From contig CAVNZM010000017.1 of NCBI GenBank assembly GCA_963693365.1, positions 6,696,001 to 6,760,000 of the forward strand: 64,000 bases of DNA. Direction: 5' to 3'. Position numbers and translations under genes: made by a program. Under the pieces are notes generated by a model, which saw only the letters and a program-made list of their open reading frames with translations, was not told where the DNA came from and made no database searches. Source of the stretch: Amoebidium appalachense (lineage: Eukaryota; Ichthyosporea). Of this stretch, positions 1 to 30,483 are shown piece by piece; position 1 is the first letter of the stretch; each line of letters opens with the position of its first letter.

Positions 1-220
1 TAGGTGACTACTGAACATTTGCGTCTCTATCCCCCGTCTGCGCCTGTAATTCCCGGGGGGGAGCGGGGGAGGGGGGGGGGAGGGGGGGCAGGGGATTGGG
101 GGAAAGGGGGGAAGGGGTTGGGGGGCAGGGGAGTGGGTGGGTGGAGGTGGGGGGGGTTTCTTCCTGTGTATATGTGCAATTCGAGAGTGGCACTTTGTTT
201 GTTGCACCTATCAATTCCCT

Positions 221-256
<36 letters not shown>

Positions 257-714
257 ACCCCCCCCTCCCCCTGCGTCCCACCCACCCACCCACCCACACC
301 ACCACTGCTGCCTACCCCCAGCTGTTTCCCATTCCCAACCTTAACCAAGAATGTGTTGCCCTTAATTTTTAACACAACATGGCTTGCAACCCTTGAGTGA
401 TCTATACTTCACTCTTGCTCGTAGTACGACTTACTCCACATCCCTCCCCCTCAGCCCCCCCCCCCCCTCCCCCCCCCCCCCCCCCCCCCCCTTTCCCCCT
501 TCCCCCCCCCCCCCCCCCCTCCCCCCCCTCCCGCATAATAACAAATGATGGTAAACGTGTTATCCAAAAACCTTCATGAGAATAAAGTACAAAAGGGTAT
601 ACCCAAAAACCTTTGTTGTCAGTGTACACACAGCATCCAACACCACCACCATAACAACAACAATAAGAAATAATCAAAAGTATTAAAATAATCATCAAAA
701 ACCCTTTTCTCCAG
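1..714 (+). other. 5' part of an FCHO intron
   Basis: No convincing exon is visible before the acceptor at 714. The segment holds a G-rich block (56-170), C runs at 224-256 and 449-530 broken by T, and an AT-richer stretch (540-700) leading to the 3' splice site. The missing N-terminal F-BAR exons must lie outside the window. Confidence 0.6.
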
Positions 715-19006
<18,292 letters not shown>

Positions 19007-19179
19007 ATATGAGCAGGTATAGTGGGGATGAAATGGGGGCTATGGGCAATAGTGACATATTATTGACACATGGCCAAGTAAGGTGTGTGCGCAGATAGCA
19101 GAACATAACTAAATTTATACAAGTTATTTTCCATTTTTAATTTATATGTTTGCATGTTTGGAATGAAACGGACCGGAAG

Positions 19180-19210
<31 letters not shown>

Positions 19211-20073
19211 TTTTTCTCCCACAGCCCCAAAAGTTTCCTTTATACAGGTTCAGTGATGTGACCTCCCCTAACTAGAATGGTGATTTATACAATCAGGCTG
19301 ACGGTAGTGTGTGTTCATGAAGCGTGTTTTGGACAGAGGTGCACGTGTATGGTTGGTGGTGAAATGCATGCACGGGGGATGGTTTCCGCGAAGGTTTTGT
19401 ATTGTTTGCAGTAGTCTGGAACTGGTAGAAGAGTGTAGGTGGGCAGAATGCTAGTGTATGTTTGTGTGGGAGAGATGGGTTGAAACACTTGTGACAACAG
19501 TTTTTGGTCTGGCTAGATCATGTGGGGTTGTTGGTTGGTAACTACAATTTGGACGCAGGGTGTGGGAACGGAAACTACATGCGTGAATACAAAACGTAAA
19601 ATAGGAAGTGTATGTTGAATGCGGATTGTACCAGAGAAACAGTTCACTATGATTTAATAGGGGGTTTTGGTACTCTGGTGAGTGTGTAATACTATCCGGG
19701 ATTGTGAGGTGTGTGAGCACCACACCAGAACCTTTTAAGCACACACGCACACGCACGTGCGCGCGGGCATACACACACACACACACGTGTGACACTCCGC
19801 TCACTCACACACTCTCGCTCACTCACGCACGCGCCGTCACACACACGCGCGCGCGCGCGCGCACACACACACACACAATATGCAGGTACTTAATGCTTCG
19901 TACCTACCTGATGGCCTAGCAATAAGCAAACCGTTGAGAGCTTAAAACCACATCATTAACAAAAAAATAAAACAAAACGAGTGTACGCATGGTGTTTTTG
20001 GGTGTCTCCCGATCCAAATTGTTGAGAATCCACAGCTGAATGCAGCACATGCTTGTGCTTACCCTTCCCTCAG

Positions 20074-20110
<37 letters not shown>

Positions 20111-20665
20111 CCGTGTAGCGAATATGGGCTCTATGTAGCACCTTAAGAGTCTGTATACGAGCCTTTGCAATTTTTTGTTGGAGATGCACTCATGGAATTG
20201 GGCATAGTGTTGCATATCTACAGAGTCCGGTGCAATAACTATATCCCGAGCTGAGCATGCTAGTGGCCTTCGTGAGAGACAGTTGCTGCTGTACTGTATA
20301 TACATGACAAACCGTTAGTCCCACACATGCATGGTGGTGTGCAGGGGTGTCAGTGTTGTGACATTTATAGTTAAGAAACTATTCGACAACTGTCTAATAA
20401 TTAATCTCCTTCAGTGCCACAGAGTGTGTACATGTGTGTGTGTGTGTGGCTGCACGCGCCTATGTATGTGTTCCATGGCTGTGCGTTTGCTTTAGCATGT
20501 GCCTGGGTGGGTGGGTGTGGGTGGGTGTGTGCGTGTGTGTGCATGTGCGTGCTACGATGCCAATGTTTGTGGGTGCGCGCGTGTTTGTGTGTGTATGTTT
20601 GGTATTCCGTGTTGTGTGTGTGCCTGCAGCCGCACAGTTTGTTTGTGTGTGTGTGTGTGTGAGGG

Positions 20666-20806
<141 letters not shown>

Positions 20807-21000
20807 ATTGTAATTGTGTGCCACTTTCACGTTGTTTTTGACATCGTAAGATATCAAGATTTCTGAGTTCACGTTTGTTATGACTTGAATCGATCCCTGT
20901 CGAAAGCAAAAATCATTCGCACACCTATTACAACAAAAAAACTACTCCCCCCCCCCCCCCCCCCCTCTAAGCCCGTTCCTGGGGTTTCCCTGGGATATGT

Positions 21001-21204
<204 letters not shown>

Positions 21205-21224
21205 CTTCTTCTTCTTCTTTTTTT

Positions 21225-21255
<31 letters not shown>

Positions 21256-21512
21256 AGGGGGGGGAGGCTAGGGTGCTCTCAAAAAATACCTGAATGCACC
21301 CACTGCTCACACATGTCCGAGTGTTTTTTGCCTTCTTTTTTCAAAGTTGCCCACCTCTGATAACTGTTGTTCAGCCTACGTTTGATGGCTGTTTAGTGTT
21401 GTAGTTTTTCCCCGTAAATCATACACCTGTTTTTGTAGCCAATGATATTACCGTTGTTGGCTTTCAAAGACCGGAAGTAGCGTTTCAAGCATACACACCA
21501 CGAGCGTGGTCC

Positions 21513-21550
21513 ACACACACACACACACACACACACACAAGGTATACACC

Positions 21551-21581
<31 letters not shown>

Positions 21582-21591
21582 GGTATACACC

Positions 21592-21624
<33 letters not shown>

Positions 21625-21671
21625 GGTATACACCAACACACACACACACACACACACACAAGGTATACACC

Positions 21672-21717
<46 letters not shown>

Positions 21718-21740
21718 GTGACACACACATCGTATACACC

Positions 21741-21810
<70 letters not shown>

Positions 21811-21890
21811 GTGACACACACATCGTATACACCAACACACTAACACACACGCACGCACGCGCGCCCGCGCACACACACACACACACACAC
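21513..21890 (+). repeat. Compound CA satellite with regularly spaced GTATACACCAA motif
   Basis: CA blocks are punctuated by AAGGTATACACCAACACAC (four times, 21540-21672) and then by CCGTGACACACACATCGTAT plus ACACCAA (twice, 21716-21835). This is a higher-order repeat: the punctuating sequence duplicated together with its CA tract. Confidence 0.85.
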
Positions 21891-22360
21891 ACCATAAACA
21901 CTAACAGACACATTTTACAAATACACATCCCGGGCAGCTCCCTTCCTCCCCCTGTCCCTTCCCCCCTCCCCCCTCCCCCCCCCCTCCCCCCCCCCCCCCC
22001 CCCCCCGCCCCCGCCCTCCCCTCCCCCCCAGGGCCTGCCCAGATGTTCACACGTGTATGCCTTCTGATGCCGGGGCCCTTTAGGCGGGAGGGAAGGTATC
22101 CTTATGGGCGCAGGCATGGGTCGTACTCAGTGACTGTGAACACACACACACGCACACACACACACAGGCATGCGCGCAAACACGCACACGCACACACACA
22201 CACACACACAAACACAAACACACAAACACACACAGACGCACACAGACATATACACACAGACACACACACGCACACAAAAAAAAAAAGAAGACACGCGCAC
22301 GCACACACGCATGCGTGTGCACACACATACCAGCTGATATAGATTTTCCCAGGGGAGCCC

Positions 22361-22394
<34 letters not shown>

Positions 22395-22880
22395 AGAAGA
22401 AGAAGAAGAAGAAGAAGGCAGGGAGTCCAAATACTTGATTTTTCCTTTAGTTTATATGGCGTTTCATAGAGCAAGAAAACCCTGATTTGCGACACCGCCC
22501 GACATCTATGCACCTTACCATAACGTTACGATAAGGGGATATGCCGAGCTAAACCTCCCCATAATTGAAACTCGTCTTTCTGAGACTTGAATGAACAGCG
22601 TAAAGCCCTGCATCTATATACACACGCACACACACCGCACAAACCTTGTGGTACACCATGCCACACATACACCTACAGAACAACTCCCTCCCCTGCTTCC
22701 CACCCCATCCGGGGACCCTCCCCCCCCCCCCCTCCCTCCCCCCCCCCCCCCCCCTCCCCCCTCCTTCTTCCCTTCCCTCAAATGTGCACACTTGTACACC
22801 TTCTTACCCACCCCCTAAAATCCCCCGGAGGGGGGGGGGGGGGGGGGGGGGGGGGAGGGGGGGGGAGGGGGGGGGGGGGT

Positions 22881-22921
<41 letters not shown>

Positions 22922-22922
<1 letters not shown>

Positions 22923-23177
22923 GGGGAGGCCATTCCTCATGCCATGGCGCCCTGTTTCTCTGTCTTATGTAAAGAGAGCTATGGGCACTACTGTAGTTCA
23001 CAGGTGTGAAGCTGTGTGTTGAATAGTAATTAGAAATAACTCATTCAGAGACGTAATTGCATTGGGGTTTGTTTTTTTCATTCTATCTCGCTCTCTCTCT
23101 CTCTCTCTCTTTTTTGGAAAAAATTCAAAAAATGCTTCAACCATTTTCTTGCTGTTTCTTTCTCTTTTTGGGGGGGC

Positions 23178-23212
<35 letters not shown>

Positions 23213-23745
23213 TGATTGGATTTTGATCAGTGAATAGATTAAGCTTCTGATGGGATGATAACACGCACGCATGCACGCACACACGATCACCGGACACAAG
23301 AGCCAACTTGACGATCCCCCCCCCCCCCCCCCCCCCCCCCCTCCCCCGCGGGCCCCCCTCCCCCCCCCCCCCCCCCCCCCTAGTTCGTTGCAGTTCTCTG
23401 AGGTCGTGTCAAAACACGGGAAGGCACGTGTGTTCATAATGGGAGAGGAGAGGCCCGCCGGTGAGGCTGGGGCCGGGGTGGTGTGTGCGTTGGGTTGGTG
23501 GGTTCAATTGGTGATTGGGGTAGGGGGGAAGGGGAAAGGAGAGGGGGGGGGGGGGGAGGGGGGGGAGGGGGGGAGCTACAGTAGTACGTACGGCCCGATG
23601 TTGTTGTGTGGTTCTGTCAGACATGATCACATGATGTGGAGGCACATCAAAGACCATCAGATAATGCTTAACCAAAACGGTACCGAAGCTTGTTACTTAT
23701 CAGGCTCGATTATGCAAGTTTGCTTCCTTGGCAATGTGCAATAGG
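22922..23745 (+). other. Doubtful candidate exons of an unrecognised + strand gene
   Basis: Two AG...GT-bounded open segments stand out from their repeat surroundings: 22922-23003 (GEAIPHAMAPCFSVLCKESY and onward) and 23394-23460 (FSEVVSKHGKARVFIMGEER then PA). A third, 23621-23745, is open in one frame to a TAG, but that frame does not fit the phase of the preceding donor; in the fitting frame it stops after four codons. I recognise no family. They may be chance. Confidence 0.2.
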
Positions 23746-26266
23746 ATGAGACAGTTTGCGGCCAGCCACTCTCACAGTGGCCAACTGTTTGACGGCATGG
23801 AACTTACGTATTACTACTAAATAATATTTTTGTCAAGTTATCTTTGCTCCGTCTTGTTGAAAGTAAAACTACCAAATAGTATTTTTGTTATTTTTTATCC
23901 CGTTTTGTTCCCCGAGGGGTCCCTCATGGGCACTACCACCTACAACTAAGCACCGACTCTACCAAATCATGATGTAGCTAGGGTGCTATTGTTGCGACCA
24001 CTTAAACAGACACCCCTTGTAAGTTAAAATGGGCTGTGCCAAATTTGATGAGGAGGCAAAGTCTTATAAAAAGGATGGCCCGGCACGGTATACGTAAAAG
24101 GATAAACCGCAAAAATGTAGCCTGGTAGCAGCCAACTAGCTGTTACAAGGAGCAAATTATCTCCTATCACCGAAATTTTACAACCAAATACACAGGGTGC
24201 CAGGTGCACCCGGCCCTGTTTGACATTCACTAACAGGCGGCTATGCCTGTATGCCATGATAGAGACCCTAACAATTGCTAAAGTGTTCCGCACAAGAAAC
24301 AACTCAAGTGTAGAATATGGAAGCTGGAATGGAATATAATAAGTTGTAGCTATCCTCACCGTATGATAACTTTAATGATATCTAGTTCCTATATATACTT
24401 CCAATGAATTCAGAATACTTGAGCCGTAATTAACATTAGAGGCGAACCACTTTCAGTCAGACGGCACATTGAAGTCGATATTTTGTGATGATTTATCATA
24501 GCCGTTATTCATCGATCAAGGCAGGCTGAGGCCCACCCGTGCCCGCTCATATGCATGGAGTTTTTGTGATAGCAAAAGGTTGTGTATCAGTCAGAGTGCC
24601 GGTATTGCACACATATGCCACACGGTATACTTGCTAACCGAACGTTCAAGGATTGGCAAAAAACATCGTATGAAGAGGGGGGGGGGGGGGGGGGGAGAAG
24701 GGGAAGAAGAAAAGCAATTATGCTTAAACTGCAGGCCTAGGTCGAGTGTCTAGATCATTAGCAAGTTTCGCTGCAGTAGTATTACTTACTGAGTATGCTA
24801 AACACGGTGGGCCTGTACATGTACTCAATCTGAAAGCAGAATCATGTAGTGGGGGGGGGGAGAGGGGGGGGGAAGGGGGAGGGGGGGGGGGGGGGGGTCG
24901 TCTGCCAGCGATATTATGTGCAGGTTTGTGGGGTCACCGATACCCAAATGCCTCCCATACATATGATATGCCCCTGCTCATCACTTTTCAAGGAAAAAAT
25001 TCTTTGCCCAGCAAGTTTGCAAAGTTAACTTACACGTATATGAAAGGGTTAAAGATACAGTATGTACCGCAGCCACAGCATATTGAACGAACCATAGTGT
25101 TGGGTTGGGTTAGTAGGTAAATCTTCGGCCGTGTAATTGATCAACCTTAGAGGTTGGCAGGCAGCAAGACCCAACAGGTTGATGTTACTGAGGCATATCG
25201 ATGACGAACCACGGTATGCAGTGTGGTGTGGGGTATGAGACAGTCTAGGTTCATAACTGCACGCATATCCCTGAGAATGAGGGTGCCCAACTTTGTGCAC
25301 ATTAGCAGATCTGCACTGCTCTCATCTGTGATGTTCTGGCACTTATCTAGTCGCACTTTTTCCACGTTGGACCCTGCCAGCAGTGCTAGGCTGTTGATGT
25401 TATCGCAGCGTGCAATTTCAAACGTGCTCAGGTCGGGCGGTGCGTGTCCCAGGTCAGCCGAAGTAGACGGGGACGAATCAATCGTAAACTGTCTGAGGGC
25501 GGGAATGTGGCTAAAACTGAGCGAATCAGCCACGAGCGCCAGGTTTTGGAGTACCAATATTATCAGCTTGTGCATGGTGGCAAAAACGGCCTGCAATGGC
25601 GGTTGGGCGTTTTGCATGATCAACACTCGGAGTTGGTGGGCATTTGCTACCACAAATGAAAGCGCACCCGCCCGCACGTTGTTGCTTGTGCCGCGGTTGA
25701 CGCAGCGAAGTTCGGTTATGAAGGTGGAGTGGAAGTCTGGCACCCCGTTGTCAAGGTTGCAAAGTAGGCCAACGCTTCAAGTTCTAGCTTGGTGCATGGC
25801 TTAAGGTTAGAAAGGGGTTCGAATCTGTCGCCGTTTAAATATACATGCTGAAGTTCGGGCAAGTACGGTATTCCGGTAACAGTGGTACCCTCGGACGATG
25901 TGGAAATCGTCAAGTCCGTCATGTGAACACATGCCGACAGCGCCGTCACGTCCAAATTGCCCGTCAGTTGCACAAAATCGAGACTAAGGCTACGTAGATG
26001 CAAAAGTCCCTGAACGTAGTTGATGTTTGTCCACATGTCGCCGCCCTCCAATCTGTGTTCGAGTGTTAGTTGCTGCAGGTTTGGATACTGCAAAACAACA
26101 ATAGAAGTTTTGCTAGCTGTTGGCCAAAAATGGCAGTTGATGTCCAGGCGTTTCATGTGCGTGCTGGCGAGGGGAAGGGTTTCCGGCGGGCGTGTGTGGT
26201 AAATGGTAAGCGACTCTAGCTCGGTTGCGTATTGCAGAAAGATGTCAACATACTCGTGCGACACAC

Positions 26267-26420
26267 AATACTTAGCTTGATTCATCAAGCACTATTTAGA
26301 GTGTATTCTAGGGCAATCATTGGTTGAAATGGTGTTTCTAACAATGATAGCCCATTGGGTGAGCTCCGTTGGTATATAAGGAGGGAACTCCTCCTAGTCG
26401 TTAGCTCATTTCCCAACGTC
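26267..26420 (+). repeat. Left direct repeat (A1) with TATA box
   Basis: 154 bp, 97% identical to 28754-28907. Contains the palindrome GCTTGAT-TC-ATCAAGC near its start, TATATAAGG at about 26375 and an adjoining GGAGGGAACTCCTCC dyad. Placement just before the Gag-like frame suggests it drives transcription of the element. Confidence 0.85.
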
Positions 26421-26529
26421 ATGCGACTTTTGGCGAGAGCTCGGTTTAGGTTGCAGTCCCCTTCGTACACTTAGATCTAAGTAAGCTACGGTAAGTGGCA
26501 GAACTTGTCACCCTAATTCCTCGCCTAGC

Positions 26530-27435
26530 ATGGAGAACGCTGCCTTCAACCTGTATAGCGCCGAGGTTCGCAGGCTCCTTCCGGCTGATAACAACAACAA
26601 GTAGGAGTCGGACGAGCAGCGGTGTGAGCGCCTTCGGCAAACTCGGAACCCGCAGCAAAACGTGCGACGACTCACCTGCGGCGAGTTCGTGGAGTCGCAC
26701 GCATCTCTGCAAGCCGTCGAGCATTTTGTGGTTGACGGGCGTTTCCCATTTGGCCCACGGCCCTTGTCGTCAGACGGATTGTTCCCTGGGGGAGACCTCC
26801 CCAAGCCCATCACGGAGGAGGCTGAACAGTGGATAGGGCTGGTCAACGCGGGTGTCCAGGCGCTCAATTTGGTCACTGCACTACCCAAGCTAGCCAATGA
26901 GTCGGCGGACGCCTTTGCGGCCCGTCAGCTTACCCTGCTCCGCGAGCTCGTCGTCGACCTCATCAGTTACGGCGGCGACAGACTCCAGCTGTTGTACATT
27001 CGGCGCGGGGAGGACCACGCAGTTGCAGAGGTCGCCCGCGCCCAAATTGAGAAGACGTACAACCCCAAGTACGGTGCCAAGTGGTCCAAGGCTGTTGCGC
27101 ATGCCAAACAGAAGGAGCGCGAATCCGAGCTGGTTCGCGCATCGGCCAACAAGCAAGCTAGCGAGGGCGGGCCCGCGGGCCCCTACACGCACGAGGGCGG
27201 CCGCGGAGGCTACCCCAACCCAAACAGGACGGCACCAAGTGGCAGTCACTCTACCGGCGCGGGTCCCTTCGCCTTCCTTCTCCCAGCGGCATACGCTGGG
27301 CACTGTACCATAGCGCAGCAATATTCCCCAAAAAATTCGCTTGCTTTGATTTACACTATTCTACCGTGTCAAGTTCCATGTTCTTCCATTCGTTGTTTAT
27401 TAGGTTGCTGCGGAAAATGCCCCTCTGGGCCCTGA
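26530..27435 (+). pseudogene. Gag-like ORF of the YR element with an in-frame TAG
   Basis: ATG at 26530 begins MENAAFNLYSAEVRRLLPAD; the frame hits TAG at 26602-26604 and continues open to 27433-27435, about 300 codons in total. The body (EEAEQWIGLVNAGVQALNLV and downstream helices, then a basic, Gly-rich tail GGRGGYPNPNR) resembles the Gag-like first ORF of DIRS/Ngaro elements in position and character. No CCHC zinc knuckle is visible. The TAG may be a disabling mutation; programmed readthrough cannot be excluded. Confidence 0.55.
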
Positions 27436-27695
27436 ACTTTGCCACCGCAGCGGAGGACACTGTCCCGGGTGTTTCTGCATCTGCCCCTTCCCCAGCACCT
27501 GCGGAGCCACCAAGGTCGAATTCTCCGTCCCCCGGTGCCCCTGAAGGGGTGATTATTTTGCCCGGTCAAGAAGGTGGTGTGGGGGGCCCAGCTGCGGGGC
27601 CCCTTCCCACTGTGGATGTAAACCCCGCGGCGACGGGGCGTGTTTATGTTTCTCCCTTCGGCGACTTTGGTGCGTGGCGTGCGGCTGTGGTCTAA
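27366..27695 (+). pseudogene. Pro/Ala-rich open frame between Gag and recombinase
   Basis: Open for about 110 codons, overlapping the end of the Gag-like frame in another frame: MPLWALNFATAAEDTVPGVS, a Pro/Ser-rich stretch, then FGDFGAWRAAVV and stop. It could be the N-terminal part of the second ORF, now split from the recombinase by a frameshift. No reverse-transcriptase motif (YxDD type) is present. Confidence 0.35.
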
Positions 27696-27698
27696 TCT

Positions 27699-28662
27699 AT
27701 GCCCCCGACCCTCAGGGCAAATGTGGATTGTTTTGATCAGCAACACCCTTGCCGCCACCACCTGGGAGCGCTACCAGATGGAAATTCGGTTTTACCTTCA
27801 GTTTTGTCAAGAGTCCGCCTTCGCCCCTTGGCCCCTCACCGGCACGGTTGCCACTGCGTATGTGGCCAAGTTGATGGAGCGAAATTACGCGCCAGGCACG
27901 GTGGTCGGCAAACTCTCTGCCCTGCGCAAGGTACACAAACTTTGGGGGCTCCCATACCCTCCCCCATCGGTCATGTCCGCCCTCATCCAGGGGTACTCAC
28001 CCGCACCCATATGCAGCGTAACCCCGACAAGCTGGCCGACCCGCGGTGGTTCGATGCCGAATGGGTGTCCCTCATCCTCACCCACCAGCCGCAGACCACC
28101 GCCGACACACAGCGGCGCCTGGGAGTGCTCCTGTTGGCCTACCTCTGGGGCCTGCGGTGGACCACGGTCACCGATCGCGAACTGCTCGCAGAAGACGTGG
28201 TTTTTGAATGCCCTCACCCACAAGGCCACCGCATCACTCTACGGCTGCGGAAAATCAAGCAAGGAGCGGGCATGTTGCGTGACCCCGTCGTGCGCATGCG
28301 AGTGGTGCCCACCATCTGTGTCCCGGCCCTACAGGCAGTAGTGGCTGCCACCCCCCGTCCCCCCGGCGCCCCCCACTGCATCCTCCCCACCGGTAACGTC
28401 AACCACCAGACCGCGTGCCGATGCAGCGCGAGTTGTGCGCTATCGGCGTGGAGCCCCTGTTAGCCAACGCCGTCACCAGGTCCTTCCACTGCCTCCGTCA
28501 TGTTAGGTCGGCGCGGCCAAGGCTGCAGGGGTCTCTGACCAGCAAATTGATTGGCTCCGCGCCTGGCTTGGCGCGAAGCCGGCCACCTACGGCACCGGCC
28601 ACCAACATACAGCCGACAACGTACTGTATTTTGAAGCCCTGCGGGGCCTTGTTTGCAGTTGA
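27699..28662 (+). pseudogene. Degraded tyrosine recombinase of the YR element
   Basis: N-terminal SAM-like fold: TLAATTWERYQMEIRFYLQF and GTVVGKLSALRKVHKLWGLP. Catalytic part: LLLAYLWGLRWTTVTDREL (first Arg region), LRKIKQGAG (beta-hairpin Lys region), FHCLRH (an H-x-x-R box), GVSDQQIDWLRAWLGAKPAT then YGTG (final His/Trp and Tyr region). These pieces lie in three frames, with breaks near 28010, 28430 and 28510, so the gene is inactive as sequenced. TGA of the last frame is at 28660-28662. In DIRS/Ngaro elements this enzyme integrates the circular DNA copy. Confidence 0.75.
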
Positions 28663-28753
28663 TTGTGTAAAGGATCTCTAATAGGCTTGTAACGGCGCAA
28701 TACTTGTCTGATCATGAAGGCAGCAGTGGACGCAGGTAGCAACCATACATCTA

Positions 28754-28907
28754 AATACTTAGCTTGATTCATCAAGCACTATTTAGAGTGTATTCTAGGG
28801 CAATCAATGGTTGAAACGGTGTTTCTAACAATGATAGCCCATGGGGTGAGCTCCGTTGGTATATAAGGAGCGAACTCCTCCTAGTCGTTAGCTCATTTCC
28901 CAACGTC
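28754..28907 (+). repeat. Right direct repeat (A2)
   Basis: Second copy of the 154-bp repeat, with four substitutions relative to the left one. It also carries the TATA box, here directed out of the element toward the upstream exons of the LRR gene on the antisense strand. Confidence 0.85.
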
Positions 28908-29020
28908 GCACCCACTTCACCCACCCACCCGCCCGAGCTCTAGGGTGCATCCCAACATTGCATTGCATGCACAGCTTCCGAGCTTTATGCGCACGTCCCC
29001 ACAACACAACACACACACAT

Positions 29021-29061
<41 letters not shown>

Positions 29062-29820
29062 CACACACAACACACGTGCACATGTTCACTCACACATCCG
29101 CACACACCCGCACACACACACACACGTCACACAAAACACACATATACACGCATGTACACGCACACACGCATGCCCCCCTGCGCACGGGTGGTGGGGGAGG
29201 GAGTGAGGTTTTGGTAAGGATATGAGAACGATGTTGTGGTAAGCCTGTAAAGTGATGTGTGTAGCTGTATGTAAGTGTTGTCGACGATCTCTGATCCATG
29301 TGGGATCACAGCCTGAACCGAGCTCAAAAAGCAATCGAAAGCAACCATACATTTAAATCATCCTCAGTGCCTCCAAATTCCGAGATGAGTAGGGTCTTGG
29401 GCGGTTCCACCGCGCTTTCCATGGCAAGGCGAATCAACGAAAGAATACCCTGGTGTTCTTCGTCATTTGTGTTTGGCCTTAGCAGGCTCACCTCCCCATA
29501 CATCTCATAGTCGGTTGCGTTGGGCATATGCTCAAGTGCATGCTGCAGCGCTTTAGTCCACACCGTGCACGTGTAGACTCTGGTGGTGTCGTCGGGCAGT
29601 GTGCGTTTGTTTGCTTCAGAGAAGTAACGGGAAGAGAAAAACGCACTGACCAGTCTGTGTCTACGGTGGGGCCCCATGCTCTGACAATATCGGCTACCGG
29701 TGTGTCGGAGTTCGGGTAGTTTGCATGTGCGTGGATAAACTCAGATAATGATGGTTCTTCTGTTGACCACTAGTGCTACGTATGGGTTCTTAGCTATACA
29801 CATACCAGTGGAACCAATAG

Positions 29821-29871
<51 letters not shown>

Positions 29872-30045
29872 CACACATGCACACACGCACACCACCCTCT
29901 TGCCCGCCTGCCTGCCTGCCCGCTCACCCCATTTCTCTTCGGCAGAATTGATTTCCCTTTTCTTTTCCTTTCCTTTCTTTCTTTCTTTGTTTGTTTGTCT
30001 ATTTTTTTTGTTTTTGCTGGGTGGGTGTGTGGGTGTGTGGGTGCC

Positions 30046-30084
<39 letters not shown>

Positions 30085-30440
30085 GTCCAAGATTAGCTGG
30101 TGGAAGAACGAAATCTTCATTACTAAGCAATATTCCTACGTTTTTTTGTAGTTTTGTTAAAAGAAAAATAGTAGATTGTTCTCCGGGTCAATTTGGACAA
30201 ACAACATGGGTTTTATTTTGGTTGTACTCTGTTGAAGGGTGTTTCTATTTTGTAAGGTATGGCACATATCTTTTAGATTACTCATCATTTCGCTTGCCAT
30301 GAAACATTCGCGCATGAATAAATGCCTTAAAAGGTGACCTGATACTTCCTCGATTCCCTTTTCATTCTGTAAAATAGATACAAAGAAAAAAGGGTGGTTG
30401 GGCGAATGGGTGGGTGGGTGGGGAGGCGAGAGTGGAAGGG

Positions 30441-30483
<43 letters not shown>

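Larger units (their letters stand above)
26267..29354 (+). mobile_element. DIRS/Ngaro-like tyrosine-recombinase element lacking reverse transcriptase
   Basis: Two direct repeats of 154 bp (26267-26420 and 28754-28907, four mismatches) flank a Gag-like frame and a degraded tyrosine recombinase. Sequence after the right repeat (28908-29354) ends in AGCAACCATACATTTAAAT, which also occurs with one mismatch directly before the right repeat (28738-28756). This is the A1...B1-A2-B2 layout of split-direct-repeat YR retrotransposons, although B1 and B2 match clearly only over their last 19 bases and B2 contains a CA microsatellite (29015-29150). There is room for neither reverse transcriptase nor RNase H between Gag and recombinase. 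The element lies in the LRR coding sequence, opposite in orientation. Established for the family: integration by recombinase at short shared cores without target-site duplication. Confidence 0.75.
25147..30366 (-). pseudogene. Leucine-rich-repeat (F-box/AMN1-style) protein gene, interrupted and frameshifted
   Basis: Segments on the minus strand: 30366-30228 (NEKGIEEVSGHLLRHLFMRE and onward), 29759-29355 (EPSLSEFIHAHANYPNSDTP to GGTEDD), then after the mobile element 26266-25147 (CVSHEYVDIFLQ to the stop). The last part has LRR spacing: LESLTIYHTRP, MKRLDINCHFW, LQQLTLEHRL, LRSLSLDFVQL, MTDLTISTSS, LQHVYLNGDRF, VEKVRLDKCQNITDES, LGTLILRDM. Such domains usually present substrates or partners; no function is claimed. 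Two frame breaks are visible, near 29640 at a T5 run and near 25750 between LELEAL and NLDNGVPDF. The N-terminal exon was not found. The gene lacks the microsatellites of its neighbours. Because of the insertion and frame breaks I call it a probable pseudogene, though sequencing errors and splicing of the element could rescue it. Confidence 0.6.

Noticed and set aside
24024-24359. 111-codon minus-strand open frame
   Set aside because: Hydrophobic, no recognised family, no flanking splice or promoter evidence; compatible with chance in non-repetitive DNA.
25223-25804. 193-codon + strand open frame opposite the LRR gene
   Set aside because: It is the antisense shadow of the LRR coding region; the minus strand has leucine-rich spacing and the + frame has no family likeness.
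26508-27321. Minus-strand frames opposite the Gag-like ORF
   Set aside because: Antisense shadows in GC-rich sequence. The + strand frame is longer, starts just after the TATA-bearing repeat and fits the element layout.
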